Assembly (NCBI GenBank): GCA_964564695.1
Contig: CAZMCC010000024.1
Location: 1-40,884 of the forward strand
Reading direction: 5' to 3'
Length of the DNA stretch: 40,884 bases
From: CAZMCC01 sp964564695
GTDB lineage: Bacteria > Planctomycetota > Phycisphaerae > Phycisphaerales > UBA1924
Positions within the stretch are counted from its first letter, which is position 1; each line of letters begins with the position of its first letter. This document shows positions 1 to 7,987 of this stretch, one piece after another. Below the pieces are notes generated by a model. That model saw only the letters and a program-made list of their open reading frames with translations, made no database searches and was not told where the DNA came from. The position numbers were made by a program, and so were the translations under genes.

Positions 1-1248
1 GGGGGCACACTCAAGGCCCGCCTGTGCGTCACCGCCGGCTGCGGCGGCATGGGCGGCGCCCAGCCCCTCAGCGTCACGCTCAACGAAGGCGTGTGCCTCA
101 TCGCCGACGTTGACCTCAAGAACCTGCTCCGGCGCCAGCGCGACAAGTACCTCGACGACGTCGCCACCGGCGTCGACGACGCGATCGACGCGGCCATCGC
201 CGCGTGCGAGGACGGCGAGGCTCGGTCCATCGGCGTGGACTGCAACGCCGTGGAGCTGCTCGAGCGGCTGATCGAGCGCGGCATCACCCCCGACGTGCCC
301 ACCGACCAGACCTCCGCTCACGACGTGCTCGCGTACGTCCCCGCCGACCTCACGGTCGACGAGGCCGAGACCCTGCGCCGCCTCGATCCCCAGGACTACG
401 AACGCTTCAGCCTCGCGAGCATCGACCGCCACGTCCGCGCCATGGTCGAACTGCAGTCCCGCGGCGCCATCACCTTCGACTACGGCAACAACATCCGCCA
501 GCGCGCGTACGACCACGGCTTCAGCGATGCCTTCGCGTTCCCCGGCTTCGTCCCCGCATACATCCGTCCGCAGTTCTGCATCGGACGCGGGCCGTTCCGC
601 TGGGCCGCGCTCTCGGGCGATCCGATCGACATCTTCAAGACCGACCTCGCGATCCTGAAGCTGTTCCCCGAGTCGGCCGGCGGATACAACGAACGCCTCC
701 ACCGCTGGATTCTCTCCTGCCACGCGAATCCGGCCGCGCTGCTCGCCGGCGATTTCAAGAACTGCAAGCCCAAGTTCGGCTTCCAGGGTCTCCCGGCTCG
801 CATCTGCTGGCTCGGCTACGGCGAGCGCGACAAGGCCGGCGCCCACTTCAACGACATGGTCGCCCGGGGCGACGTCGCGGCCCCGATCGTGATCGGTCGG
901 GATCACCTCGACTGCGGCTCCGTCGCCAGCCCCAATCGCGAAACCGAGAGCATGAAGGACGGCACCGACGCCGTCAGCGACTGGGCCATCCTCAACGCCC
1001 TCGTCAACACCGCCAGCGGCGCGAGCTGGGTCAGCTTCCACCACGGCGGCGGCGTCGGCATCGGCTTCAGTCAGCACGCCGGCCAGGTCATTGTCGCCGA
1101 CGGCACCCCCGAGGCGGCCAAGCGACTGAGCCGTGTGCTCACGAACGACCCGGCAATGGGCGTGTTCCGGCACGCGGACGCGGGGTACGACGATGCCAGG
1201 CGGTGCGCCGATGACCGCGGTGTCAAGATCCCCATGCGCGGCTGGTAA
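1..1248 (+). CDS. hutU: Urocanate hydratase (urocanase), 5'-truncated by the window edge
   Basis: Urocanase hydrates urocanate to imidazolonepropionate, the second step of cytoplasmic histidine degradation, using tightly bound NAD+. The reading frame is open from base 1, so the gene begins outside the window; 415 residues remain of a family usually near 550. Visible family signatures are the glycine-rich GCGGMGGAQPL near the start, PARICWLG (residue 269 of the fragment is the Cys expected at the active site), DHLDCGSVASPNRE, and SFHHGGGVGIGFSQHAG followed by LTNDPAMGVFRHADAGY. The stop at 1248 is only 11 bases from the end of the convergent methyltransferase gene. No other hut gene is in the window. 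The call is secure; the Met at position 49 is internal and not the start. Confidence 0.96.
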   Translation, partial: GGTLKARLCVTAGCGGMGGAQPLSVTLNEGVCLIADVDLKNLLRRQRDKYLDDVATGVDDAIDAAIAACEDGEARSIGVDCNAVELLERLIERGITPDVPTDQTSAHDVLAYVPADLTVDEAETLRRLDPQDYERFSLASIDRHVRAMVELQSRGAITFDYGNNIRQRAYDHGFSDAFAFPGFVPAYIRPQFCIGRGPFRWAALSGDPIDIFKTDLAILKLFPESAGGYNERLHRWILSCHANPAALLAGDFKNCKPKFGFQGLPARICWLGYGERDKAGAHFNDMVARGDVAAPIVIGRDHLDCGSVASPNRETESMKDGTDAVSDWAILNALVNTASGASWVSFHHGGGVGIGFSQHAGQVIVADGTPEAAKRLSRVLTNDPAMGVFRHADAGYDDARRCADDRGVKIPMRGW

Positions 1249-1259
1249 TTTGCCGCGGA

Positions 1260-2234
1260 TCACGCAATATCGCGGGTCTCTTCGAATCGGAACCGGCTTG
1301 CGTTCAGGTACTCCGCGCTCATTTCAACTGCCATCCAGCGGCGCCCCAACGTCTCGGCAACCATGCCAGTTGTATTAGATCCTGCAAACGGGTCGAGCAC
1401 AATGTCATCTTCGTTGGTTAGAAGTTTGAGAAAGAACTCCGGAAGAACAGCCGGGAATCGAGCTGGATGGATCTTGATTCCAGACTCCTTGCACTTGAGT
1501 GTGTACCGGTCGTTTGCGGCGTTGTTTCCAAACTCCAACATAATCCCACCAGCAGTATCATCTATCACGTTCGGCGGAATTGATCCGCCGTGCTCTGTGT
1601 TTGCAAAGCCCTCGTTGATCACATGCCCAGCTGGACGCTTGGTCTTTTTGATTCCTCTCGCGTTGAGTCGAATCATGTCGGGGCTGTAGGGACGGAGCAC
1701 ATTCCGATTGTTTGCCTTGGGATGTGGGGATTTACTGAACCACCAGACAAATTCGACCGAGTCCTTCACACGAATTCGTCGCACAGTTACCCACTCGGCT
1801 GGCACCGGCATTTTGGCTGGGTTGTACCAGAAGAACTCTTGAGCCAAGTGAAATCCAACGGTCTCAACGAGCTCCACCAAGAGCTTGTATGTATAGATTG
1901 ATCGTGTCGGCTGACCCGGAGTCCACGCCCCCCCAACATTTAGTACAAAACTGCCGTCGGGGGCAAGAATGCGGCGAATCTCCCTCGCAAACGGCAATAG
2001 CCACTTCACATATTCGCTTTGGTCAGCGTTGCCGTACTCTTTTTTGAAGTGGAGCGCATATGGCGGTGAAGTGAGTACCAATTGAACGCTGTCGTCCGGA
2101 AGCGATCGCATGAACTCGAGAGAATCGGCCTTGAATGCCGCGCCGAAATCGGTGACGTAGTGCGGCGGGGTGACACCGAGCTGGCAGACGTGCCGAGCTG
2201 AACCGTTGGCGAAGAGGTGGCCGTTTCGACTCAT
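1260..2234 (-). CDS. DNA methyltransferase, probable N4-cytosine type (beta class)
   Basis: This 324-residue protein should transfer a methyl group from S-adenosylmethionine to DNA, protecting a site cut by the divergent nuclease. The catalytic motif TSPPY is at residues 55-59, and the SAM-binding motif DPFAGSNTTG begins near residue 281. Catalytic motif first and SAM motif last is the beta-class order, and SPPY rather than DPPY favours N4-methylcytosine over N6-methyladenine. The frame is open further upstream to 2360, but the ATG at 2234 is preferred: it has an AAAGG ribosome site 8 bases upstream, and the longer form would run through the nuclease gene. The gene is visibly poorer in GC than its neighbours, with many AT-ending codons, which suggests acquisition by transfer. 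The recognition sequence cannot be read from the protein. Confidence 0.9.
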   Translation of the reverse strand: MSRNGHLFANGSARHVCQLGVTPPHYVTDFGAAFKADSLEFMRSLPDDSVQLVLTSPPYALHFKKEYGNADQSEYVKWLLPFAREIRRILAPDGSFVLNVGGAWTPGQPTRSIYTYKLLVELVETVGFHLAQEFFWYNPAKMPVPAEWVTVRRIRVKDSVEFVWWFSKSPHPKANNRNVLRPYSPDMIRLNARGIKKTKRPAGHVINEGFANTEHGGSIPPNVIDDTAGGIMLEFGNNAANDRYTLKCKESGIKIHPARFPAVLPEFFLKLLTNEDDIVLDPFAGSNTTGMVAETLGRRWMAVEMSAEYLNASRFRFEETRDIA

Positions 2235-2255
2235 ACGGAGTACCTTTCGGCCGCA

Positions 2256-2969
2256 ATGGCCCAAGACCCTCTGGAGGATGCCAAACGGATCCTTGACACC
2301 GCGCCCCCTGAAGTCCAGCGAGCTGTGCTGACATGGCTCCGTCAACGGCACCCAATTCATCCAATTGAGGCCCTCTGGCGAGCCTCAGCTGAAGACATCC
2401 TTGAGGCGATCGGTCGGGCCGGGGATATCTCTCATCGAGGAATCCGAGGGCTGATCGCCGAAGCGACGTTCGACAAGGTAGTCGCGCGCGGGATAGCGGG
2501 TTGGGTCAACGATACCCCGGCAGGCAATCACGCGTATGACTGTCGGTTGCGTCGGGGTGACCAAGCGGTAACGATCCAAGTCAAGTCCCAACGGCGAGAG
2601 GCTGGCAAGCCCAAGGCCGCACGGGGACAACCCGGGCGGTACATCGTCGAGACCCAGCGAACCCGTGGTGGAACCAACGCCGACGGCGAAAAGACTCGAC
2701 CCTACCGCTTCGGTGACTTTGACATTCTCGCGGTCAACATGGAGGCGTCGACCGGCGAGTGGTCCGCGTTTCGCTACACGGTTGGCAAATGGCTCTTGCC
2801 ATCGCCAAAGAACCCGGCCTTTGTCTTGACGATGCAGCCGGTGTCGCTCGCGCCAGACGATGATTGGACGGATCATTTGGAGACTGCGATCGACTGGCAC
2901 CTCTCCAATGGGCAACGAACCATCCAGCCACAATCGCCTCCCAGACGGGGTGGGGGCCGGTCGAGTTGA
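2256..2969 (+). CDS. Putative type II restriction endonuclease, PD-(D/E)XK-like
   Basis: I do not recognise the exact family. The 237-residue product lies head to head with a DNA methyltransferase, 21 bases away, which is the main reason to read it as the cognate restriction enzyme. Internally it has a plausible nuclease core: a helical IAEATFDKVV segment, then an acidic YDC (Asp near residue 95), and then IQVKSQRR, giving a D...QxK arrangement (Gln 108, Lys 110) at a predicted beta strand. FGDFDILAVNM, about 60 residues later, resembles the strand that follows such cores. The start is uncertain: GTG at 2217 is in frame and would overlap the methyltransferase start region, whereas ATG 2256 leaves a short divergent promoter. 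No helix-turn-helix controller gene is present. Confidence 0.62.
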   Translation: MAQDPLEDAKRILDTAPPEVQRAVLTWLRQRHPIHPIEALWRASAEDILEAIGRAGDISHRGIRGLIAEATFDKVVARGIAGWVNDTPAGNHAYDCRLRRGDQAVTIQVKSQRREAGKPKAARGQPGRYIVETQRTRGGTNADGEKTRPYRFGDFDILAVNMEASTGEWSAFRYTVGKWLLPSPKNPAFVLTMQPVSLAPDDDWTDHLETAIDWHLSNGQRTIQPQSPPRRGGGRSS

Positions 2970-3287
2970 CAGTGCTCGTGCACAACGAATGCTGCGAGTG
3001 ACGCCGATAACCATCCCCACTTCAATCGGCGCAAGAAATCAACGGGGGAATAACCCCAGCGAGCTGTGCAGGGCCCTCTTTCGACTCGCCCGTCCACAGC
3101 TGATCGCCCGATAGAATTCGGCGCAGCTCCCGATCGGACTGCACCCCGGGCGACGCCGCGGAGAGAGCAACGCCTGTCATGATCGGTACGTTTCTGCTCC
3201 GCCGTCGAGGTCTGCGCGGTGAGTGATCCTCGGCGTCTCGGTTCCTATCCAGCAGCACGCCCGGGAGTTCACGAAAGGAATCTCGCC
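2970..3287. other. Intergenic stretch, nothing recognised
   Basis: This 318-base gap separates the putative nuclease from the subtilase chimera. Open frames cross it, but none has family motifs or a convincing ribosome site. It must hold the promoter of the downstream secreted protein if that gene is expressed alone; I cannot place -35/-10 boxes. The only clear signal is GAAAGGA at 3273-3279, just before the ATG at 3288. Confidence 0.5.
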
Positions 3288-6200
3288 ATGAACGCCAAGC
3301 TGCGCACCTCGCTCGCAGCGCTCGTCCTCTGGGCCGCCGGCCCCGTTAGCCCCACCGCCCCCGCGCTCGCGGGCCCGATCGCCAACCCACCCGAGCGGGT
3401 TCGCGAGCTCCTCGCCGACAGCCGTCGCGCTCTCGAAGCCGAACCCGGGCTCGAGTACGACCCCCACACCGTGCTCGTCCGCTTCGCCGACAGCACACCC
3501 GAGCAACTCAAGGCCTTTGCCCGCAAGTTCGTCGGCGCCACGTACATCCGCTCATTCAACAACGTCCCCGGCCTTGAGCATCTGACGACCTCCATGGCCG
3601 TCCCCGACGCAATCGCCATCCTCTCGATGTTCCCCGGCGTCGAGTTCGCCGAGCCCGATTACGTCGTGCACACAACCGCCATCCCGAACAATGCGCGGGA
3701 ACTCCCGGCCGCTCACGCCAACGTCGTCATCGCCAACATCGACACGGGCGTCGATTCCACCCGCGCCAACCTCACTGCCGACCTCGCCGCCAACCGCTGG
3801 ACCAACCCCGGCGAACTCCCCGGCAACGCCATCGACGACGACGCCAACGGGTACGTCGACGACCTCCACGGCTACGACTTCTACAACAACGACCCCGACC
3901 CCATCGACGACAACGGCCACGGCACGCTCGCCGCCGACCTCAGTTCGCCGTCCAGGATCATGGCCCTCAAAATCCTGAACTCCGACGGCAGCGGCCAGAT
4001 CTCCGACGCCATTCTCGCCCTCAACTACGCCGTGACGATGGGCGCCACGATCTCCACCAATTCCTGGAGCGCCCGCACCGTCAGCTCGGCCCTCAGCGCC
4101 GCGCTCGACAACGCACGCGAGAATGGCCACCGCGTCCTGGGCGCGGCCGGCATGCCCCCCCGCGTTCCCCCCGCCTTCCCCGCCGCAAAGACCACCGTCC
4201 GCGGCAACCTCCCCCCGTCCGGCGTCCGTGACACCCCCTCCGATCAGAAGGCCGGCCCCACCATCGTCGGGTCCAACACCAAGAGCGGGCGCCAACTCAA
4301 CAACGCCGACGGCAACTCCGACGATCCCGTGCGCGGGAGCCAGTACCCCAATACCTCCGCTCAGGACCTCGACATCGCTCTTGGGCTGGTCACCGAGCCC
4401 GTCGAACGGTTCATCCCCACCATCGCCACTTGGCGCTACATCCAGGCCGCGATCGATTCGTTCGGCGAGGGACGCGGCATCCGCGTCGCGGGACCGAGCA
4501 CGCACGACGGAAAGGTGGCGAACGGGAACAACTCGGTGTGGTTCGGCGTGGACTTCATCGCCGACCGGGCGGATCGACAGCAATTCATCGGGGGCGAGGT
4601 TCACGCGACCGGAGGGTGCCTGGCGTACATCGATACCCCCGCGTCCACACCGGGCGCCGCGGACCTCTGCTTCGCCGTGATCAGAGGCTCCTCGTACAGC
4701 GTGTGCCGATTGCCGGGCGTCGTGCGCCCCGGCGTGCGCGTCTCATTCCAGGCGTGCTGCCGGCTCCATCAGGGTGGGGGGGGTGGGGATTGGCAGCTCA
4801 ACCCCTTTCACGGGCCGCCGTCGAGCGGCGACCCACCGCGGCTGATCACCGTGAGCGCCGCTCCGCTCGGTGCGTCGCTCTCGCGGCTCAGCGGCGCGGT
4901 GATCAACGTCATGCACAACGCCGGGACGCTCCCGGGCGCAATGGCGTCGACTCCTCAGCTGCTCACCAACGGGGCGCAGGCGTCGTTCGCCGCGCACGGC
5001 AGCTTCACGGGGAAGCTGTTCGCCTTCGAGTACCACCCCACGACCTTCAACGCCACCATCGCCGATCACCCGCAAACGACCCGCGCGAAGATCTCGCTCA
5101 CGTTTCGCGGGCTCGACCAGGATCCGGTCTTCGCAAACCGAGGCACGGCGACCGCGCCGCCGGAAACGACGCTCATCGGCCCCGCCTCCAACCGGTTCTC
5201 CACGGGTGTGTGGCAGCCCCCCAGCCGCACGGCGCTCGCGGGCGATCTCGCCGCACTCGGAACCTGGCTGCAGAGGCTCGGCGCCGGCGAGCGGTGCGTG
5301 GCGATCGTGGTGGGCGACTCCAACTGCGCCGCCGCCGAGGGCGGGGTGACCGATGCCCTCATCCAGGCCGTGATGACCTACTACGCAGGCCACGCCCTGG
5401 ACGCACGCCCCGATGTGTACTGGTCGGCGACGATGAGCGACAACCACCCGCTCCGCCAGTTCGCCGGCCTGGGCGGACGCTCGTCCTTCGGCGGCGACGT
5501 GAGCGCCAACGCGAGTGATATTCCCCTGGTCTCCGGATCCGGCGCGTCGATCACCTACCCCTTCCCCGCGCCCCAGGCACCCTTCACCGCGAACGAGTGG
5601 CAGGTCTACGCCGGCTCGGCCATGCACGTCCACAAACCCGGGGTCGACTCGATCGGGCTCCTGTCGGCATTCTGCACCGCCGAGGCGAGCGACACGGCCC
5701 GCTGGCGGCTTCCGAACATCTACGCCGTGCAGAGCACCGTCGATGGGGTCATGTGCGACTCCCGCAGCGGGCACGCACGCCTCGCCGGCGTCGCGTCGGG
5801 GCTGCTCTACGCAAGAAGCCGCATCAAGGCCGGCGACCTCGTGTGCCTCGAGGCCGTGCTGGCAAACCGCAGGAACAGTCCCGGCGGCAGCGTGCAGTTT
5901 GCCGTGCGCGCGCAGGATGGGGCCGACACCCCGCTTCCCAACGGCGGCCGCCTCGCCACCGCGGGCGGCGGGCTGTCGGGCGCCGGATGGATGAAGGTTG
6001 ACTCGACCGTGAACGCCGTGGACGCCCAGCGCGAGGCGCTCGCACTGGCATACACCGGCTATCCGGGCCGGCCGCTGCACCCGGCGACGATGGACGCATG
6101 GAGCGGGCCGACTCCGCCGTCGGGCGCGGGGAGCGGCAATATCACGCGCGTTCGCAGCGAGCCGTGGATCGTCGGCGAGACCACCGTGCCGGCGGGGGGG

Positions 6201-6908
6201 GCGGACATCGCGATTTCTCAAACGCCCGTGAGTTACCAGCCGCACGTGCTGCTGCGTCGCCGGACCATCTGTTCCATGTTCGGCCTGCGGATCATCGGCA
6301 ACCTCAACCCGGGCCAGGATCACCCGCGCCTCCCGTGGACGGTCGCCATGCTCGGTATCGGGGGCACCAACGCGACCGACCAGATGGGCTGGTTGTTCAG
6401 CGATCCGGCGCATCGGGTCATGCGGGCCGGCTACTGGGGACACGTGCTCGAGTGCCTGAACGCCAAGGACGCCCATGTCCTCATCATTCACGTGGAGTCT
6501 CAGAACTCGTACCAGGACACCGGCCTTCCCGTGGACGCGCTTGACGACAGCTCGACGACCTGGGCCGGTTTCACCGGCGCGAAGATCCGCGCCCTGAACA
6601 CCATCGCCCACCAGGTCGGCGCCGCGTCGGTGTGCACGATCGCCATCAACTCCCCCCGCCTCACCACCGACAACAGCTTTTTCCGCGGCAACACCCTGCG
6701 CGCAATGGCCCCGCTCCTTGAGCACTGCGCCGCCATCGACCTGTTCGAGGTGATCGGCCAGCGCGAGACCCAGGACAGCGCCTGGGCGCTCTATCCCTAC
6801 CTCAACGCCGGGTACGACACGGCCCACCCGCATTACACCGTGCTCGGCTCCGTGGCGCTGGGCGCCGCCTTCGCCGCGGGCCTCGACGCCGCGGCCGCCA
6901 ACCCCTGA
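3288..6908 (+). CDS. Secreted chimera: subtilase-like N-terminal part plus SGNH-hydrolase-like C-terminal part
   Basis: The 1206-residue product starts at ATG 3288 (GAAAGGA upstream) and begins with a Sec signal peptide ending near ALAG. Residues about 50-130 look like a subtilase propeptide. DTGVD (Asp 152) and DDNGHGT (His 211) match two of the three S8 catalytic residues, followed by MALKIL and a STNSWS strand. After AAG near residue 285 the similarity stops: the oxyanion Asn is replaced by Met and no GTSMAxP serine motif follows. From about residue 330 the protein is unfamiliar. GDSN (676-679) and DTAH (1177-1180) are separated by about 500 residues and resemble blocks I and V of SGNH hydrolases; GIGGTN and HVESQN are possible blocks II and III. 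The proteolytic half is probably inactive; the C-terminal half may be an esterase. G-runs near 4777 and 6190 are possible slippage points. Confidence 0.7.
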   Translation: MNAKLRTSLAALVLWAAGPVSPTAPALAGPIANPPERVRELLADSRRALEAEPGLEYDPHTVLVRFADSTPEQLKAFARKFVGATYIRSFNNVPGLEHLTTSMAVPDAIAILSMFPGVEFAEPDYVVHTTAIPNNARELPAAHANVVIANIDTGVDSTRANLTADLAANRWTNPGELPGNAIDDDANGYVDDLHGYDFYNNDPDPIDDNGHGTLAADLSSPSRIMALKILNSDGSGQISDAILALNYAVTMGATISTNSWSARTVSSALSAALDNARENGHRVLGAAGMPPRVPPAFPAAKTTVRGNLPPSGVRDTPSDQKAGPTIVGSNTKSGRQLNNADGNSDDPVRGSQYPNTSAQDLDIALGLVTEPVERFIPTIATWRYIQAAIDSFGEGRGIRVAGPSTHDGKVANGNNSVWFGVDFIADRADRQQFIGGEVHATGGCLAYIDTPASTPGAADLCFAVIRGSSYSVCRLPGVVRPGVRVSFQACCRLHQGGGGGDWQLNPFHGPPSSGDPPRLITVSAAPLGASLSRLSGAVINVMHNAGTLPGAMASTPQLLTNGAQASFAAHGSFTGKLFAFEYHPTTFNATIADHPQTTRAKISLTFRGLDQDPVFANRGTATAPPETTLIGPASNRFSTGVWQPPSRTALAGDLAALGTWLQRLGAGERCVAIVVGDSNCAAAEGGVTDALIQAVMTYYAGHALDARPDVYWSATMSDNHPLRQFAGLGGRSSFGGDVSANASDIPLVSGSGASITYPFPAPQAPFTANEWQVYAGSAMHVHKPGVDSIGLLSAFCTAEASDTARWRLPNIYAVQSTVDGVMCDSRSGHARLAGVASGLLYARSRIKAGDLVCLEAVLANRRNSPGGSVQFAVRAQDGADTPLPNGGRLATAGGGLSGAGWMKVDSTVNAVDAQREALALAYTGYPGRPLHPATMDAWSGPTPPSGAGSGNITRVRSEPWIVGETTVPAGGADIAISQTPVSYQPHVLLRRRTICSMFGLRIIGNLNPGQDHPRLPWTVAMLGIGGTNATDQMGWLFSDPAHRVMRAGYWGHVLECLNAKDAHVLIIHVESQNSYQDTGLPVDALDDSSTTWAGFTGAKIRALNTIAHQVGAASVCTIAINSPRLTTDNSFFRGNTLRAMAPLLEHCAAIDLFEVIGQRETQDSAWALYPYLNAGYDTAHPHYTVLGSVALGAAFAAGLDAAAANP

Positions 6909-6932
6909 TCCCTTCCGGGTGCCGGCGGGTGC

Positions 6933-6960
6933 CACTACCGGCCGCCTTGGGCCGGTAGTG
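6933..6960. terminator. Palindrome copy 1 (CACTACCGGC family) after the chimera gene
   Basis: Ten-base arms CACTACCGGC and GCCGGTAGTG surround an 8-base loop, starting 25 bases after the stop at 6908. The identical arms with the same loop length recur at 7934-7961, just beyond the end of the converging Bat operon. A transcription-ending role is inferred from position; there is no T-tract. Confidence 0.6.
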
Positions 6961-7281
6961 CCTCTGCGTCACCCACTCCCGCACTCCGGGCACACCGCCA
7001 ACTCCAACTTTCGATACCCGCGCCGCCCCCTCTCCCCCGCGGCTTTGACCGAGGGAGAGGGCAGGGGTGAGGGCTCCGCCTCCTTTGCCTTCTCTCCCTC
7101 TCCTACTTCCGAATCCGACCTCCGCGTCCTCCGCGCCGCTGCGATGAGTCCCCTTCCTTAGCCGCCAAACAGTGCGTCGTTGTGCGAAATCTCGCGCGCA
7201 TGTATCGCTTTTGCGCGCCAAAAAGCGCACTTACCCCAAATCTCATTTGCCCTTCCGCGAGCCGAGGCCAAACTCCCCGCC
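6961..7281. other. Intergenic stretch with low-complexity repeats
   Basis: The stretch contains an inverted pair of CCCTCTCCC / GGGAGAGGG-like segments around 7029-7066. At about 7121-7140 it has a short run of the CCGCGTCCTCCGCG type also seen near 25440-25610. The last 80 bases before 7282 are less GC-rich and could carry a promoter. No gene is supported here. Confidence 0.5.
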
Positions 7282-7731
7282 ATGGCCACGCTCATCACCC
7301 CCAACCTCGCGTCGCTCATCCCCGCCGCCGACCTCGCCGCCGCCGTGCGCCTCGCCTTCGACACCCTCGTCGAGCTCCTCGCCGACAAGAAGACGTCGAT
7401 CCGCGAGCGCCGCATGGCCGCCGTGGCCGTCCTTCGCCTAACGAGCCCTGAGCGCAAGCTCAGGGTAAACCAACCGTCTGCGCAACCACCATCGCCACCA
7501 CACGCGACACCTACGCGGGTGCCGTCCGCGCTGGTGGCATGCTCAAGCCGCTCCGGGCTTGAACATGTTCAGGTTGAACCGCCCACCCCGGCGCCAACCC
7601 CTTCTGCACCCACCCCCGTCACCCCAAGCCCGCTCGATCATCCCCAACCCCACTCCCGTCGCCCCGCGGCCGCCCTGCTCGCCGCCCTCGGCGCCACGCA
7701 CCGCTCCCCCATCCAACCCCGCGCCGCGTGA
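7282..7731 (+). CDS. Hypothetical protein, possibly interrupted by a palindromic repeat
   Basis: I do not recognise this gene. The first 55 residues look protein-like and mostly helical (PAADLAAAVRLAFDTLVELL, then a basic RERRMAAVAVLRL). Directly after RL the frame reads through a palindromic repeat at 7438-7471 of the type found at gene 3' ends elsewhere in the window, giving the odd peptide TSPERKLRVN. Beyond it the sequence is Pro/Ala-rich and also open in other frames. The original gene may therefore have ended near 7440 and been extended by the repeat. A GTG at 7180 is an alternative start; no strong ribosome site precedes 7282. A weak call, kept because the N-terminal part reads as real. 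Confidence 0.35.
   Translation: MATLITPNLASLIPAADLAAAVRLAFDTLVELLADKKTSIRERRMAAVAVLRLTSPERKLRVNQPSAQPPSPPHATPTRVPSALVACSSRSGLEHVQVEPPTPAPTPSAPTPVTPSPLDHPQPHSRRPAAALLAALGATHRSPIQPRAA
7438..7471 (+). repeat. Palindromic repeat, TAACGAGCC...GGT(G/A)AAC family, copy A
   Basis: Arms CCCTGAGC and GCTCAGGG around a GCAA-type centre are flanked by TAACGAG on the left and GTAAAC on the right. The same frame of flanks and palindrome occurs at 28666 and, inverted, at 28774. A shorter variant starts AACCGAGCCT at 36095. This copy lies inside an open frame and not at a clear gene end. Confidence 0.7.
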
Positions 7732-7798
7732 ACGCCGCCGGGCAACCGCCCCTCGGCATTTGCCCTTGCTCTTTGCCAATTTGCCATTTCACCGTCAA

Positions 7799-7871
7799 TA
7801 GCCCCGCTCGGATTCGAACCGAGGACCAAGCGATTATGAGTCACCTGCTCTGACCGCTGAGCTACGGGGCC
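7799..7871 (-). tRNA. tRNA with CAU anticodon, most likely tRNA-Ile2 (lysidine type)
   Basis: A full cloverleaf is visible on the minus strand: acceptor GGCCCCG pairing with CGGGGCT (first pair G-U), D arm AGCTCAGCGGTCAGAGC, anticodon loop CTCATAA, and T arm CTCGG-TTCGAAT-CCGAG. CCA is not encoded. The anticodon arm and variable region (GACTCATAATCGCTTGG) match those I recall for E. coli tRNA-Ile2, and the acceptor has C4-G69 and C5-G68, the pairs TilS uses to tell Ile2 from elongator Met. TilS is encoded at 26838-28070 in this window. If the C34 is converted to lysidine, the tRNA reads AUA. Confidence 0.8.
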
Positions 7872-7933
7872 GCTCTGCACGCATGGTACCGAGCACAACC
7901 CCCACGTTCGCAGCCTCACTCCCGCGCGCCACG

Positions 7934-7961
7934 CACTACCGGCCCAGAACCGCCGGTAGTG
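7934..7961. terminator. Palindrome copy 2 (CACTACCGGC family) after the Bat operon
   Basis: The arms are the same 10 bases as in copy 1, again with an 8-base loop but of different sequence. It starts 26 bases beyond the last codon of the BatD-BatE gene, mirroring copy 1's distance from the chimera gene. The two copies bracket the tRNA and the doubtful small gene. Confidence 0.6.
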
Positions 7962-7987
7962 GCACCCCGGAGCTTGACAATCCTCAC

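Noticed and set aside
2235..2360. Longer methyltransferase from 2360
   Set aside because: It would overlap the nuclease gene head-on and has no ribosome site; the ATG at 2234 does.
4743..6935. 730-residue minus-strand frame opposite the chimera gene
   Set aside because: Compositional shadow (Arg/Gly/Ala) of a GC-rich gene; the plus strand carries the signal peptide and catalytic motifs.
7799..7871. Elongator tRNA-Met call for the CAU tRNA
   Set aside because: The acceptor pairs and anticodon-arm neighbours fit tRNA-Ile2 better; kept as the main alternative.
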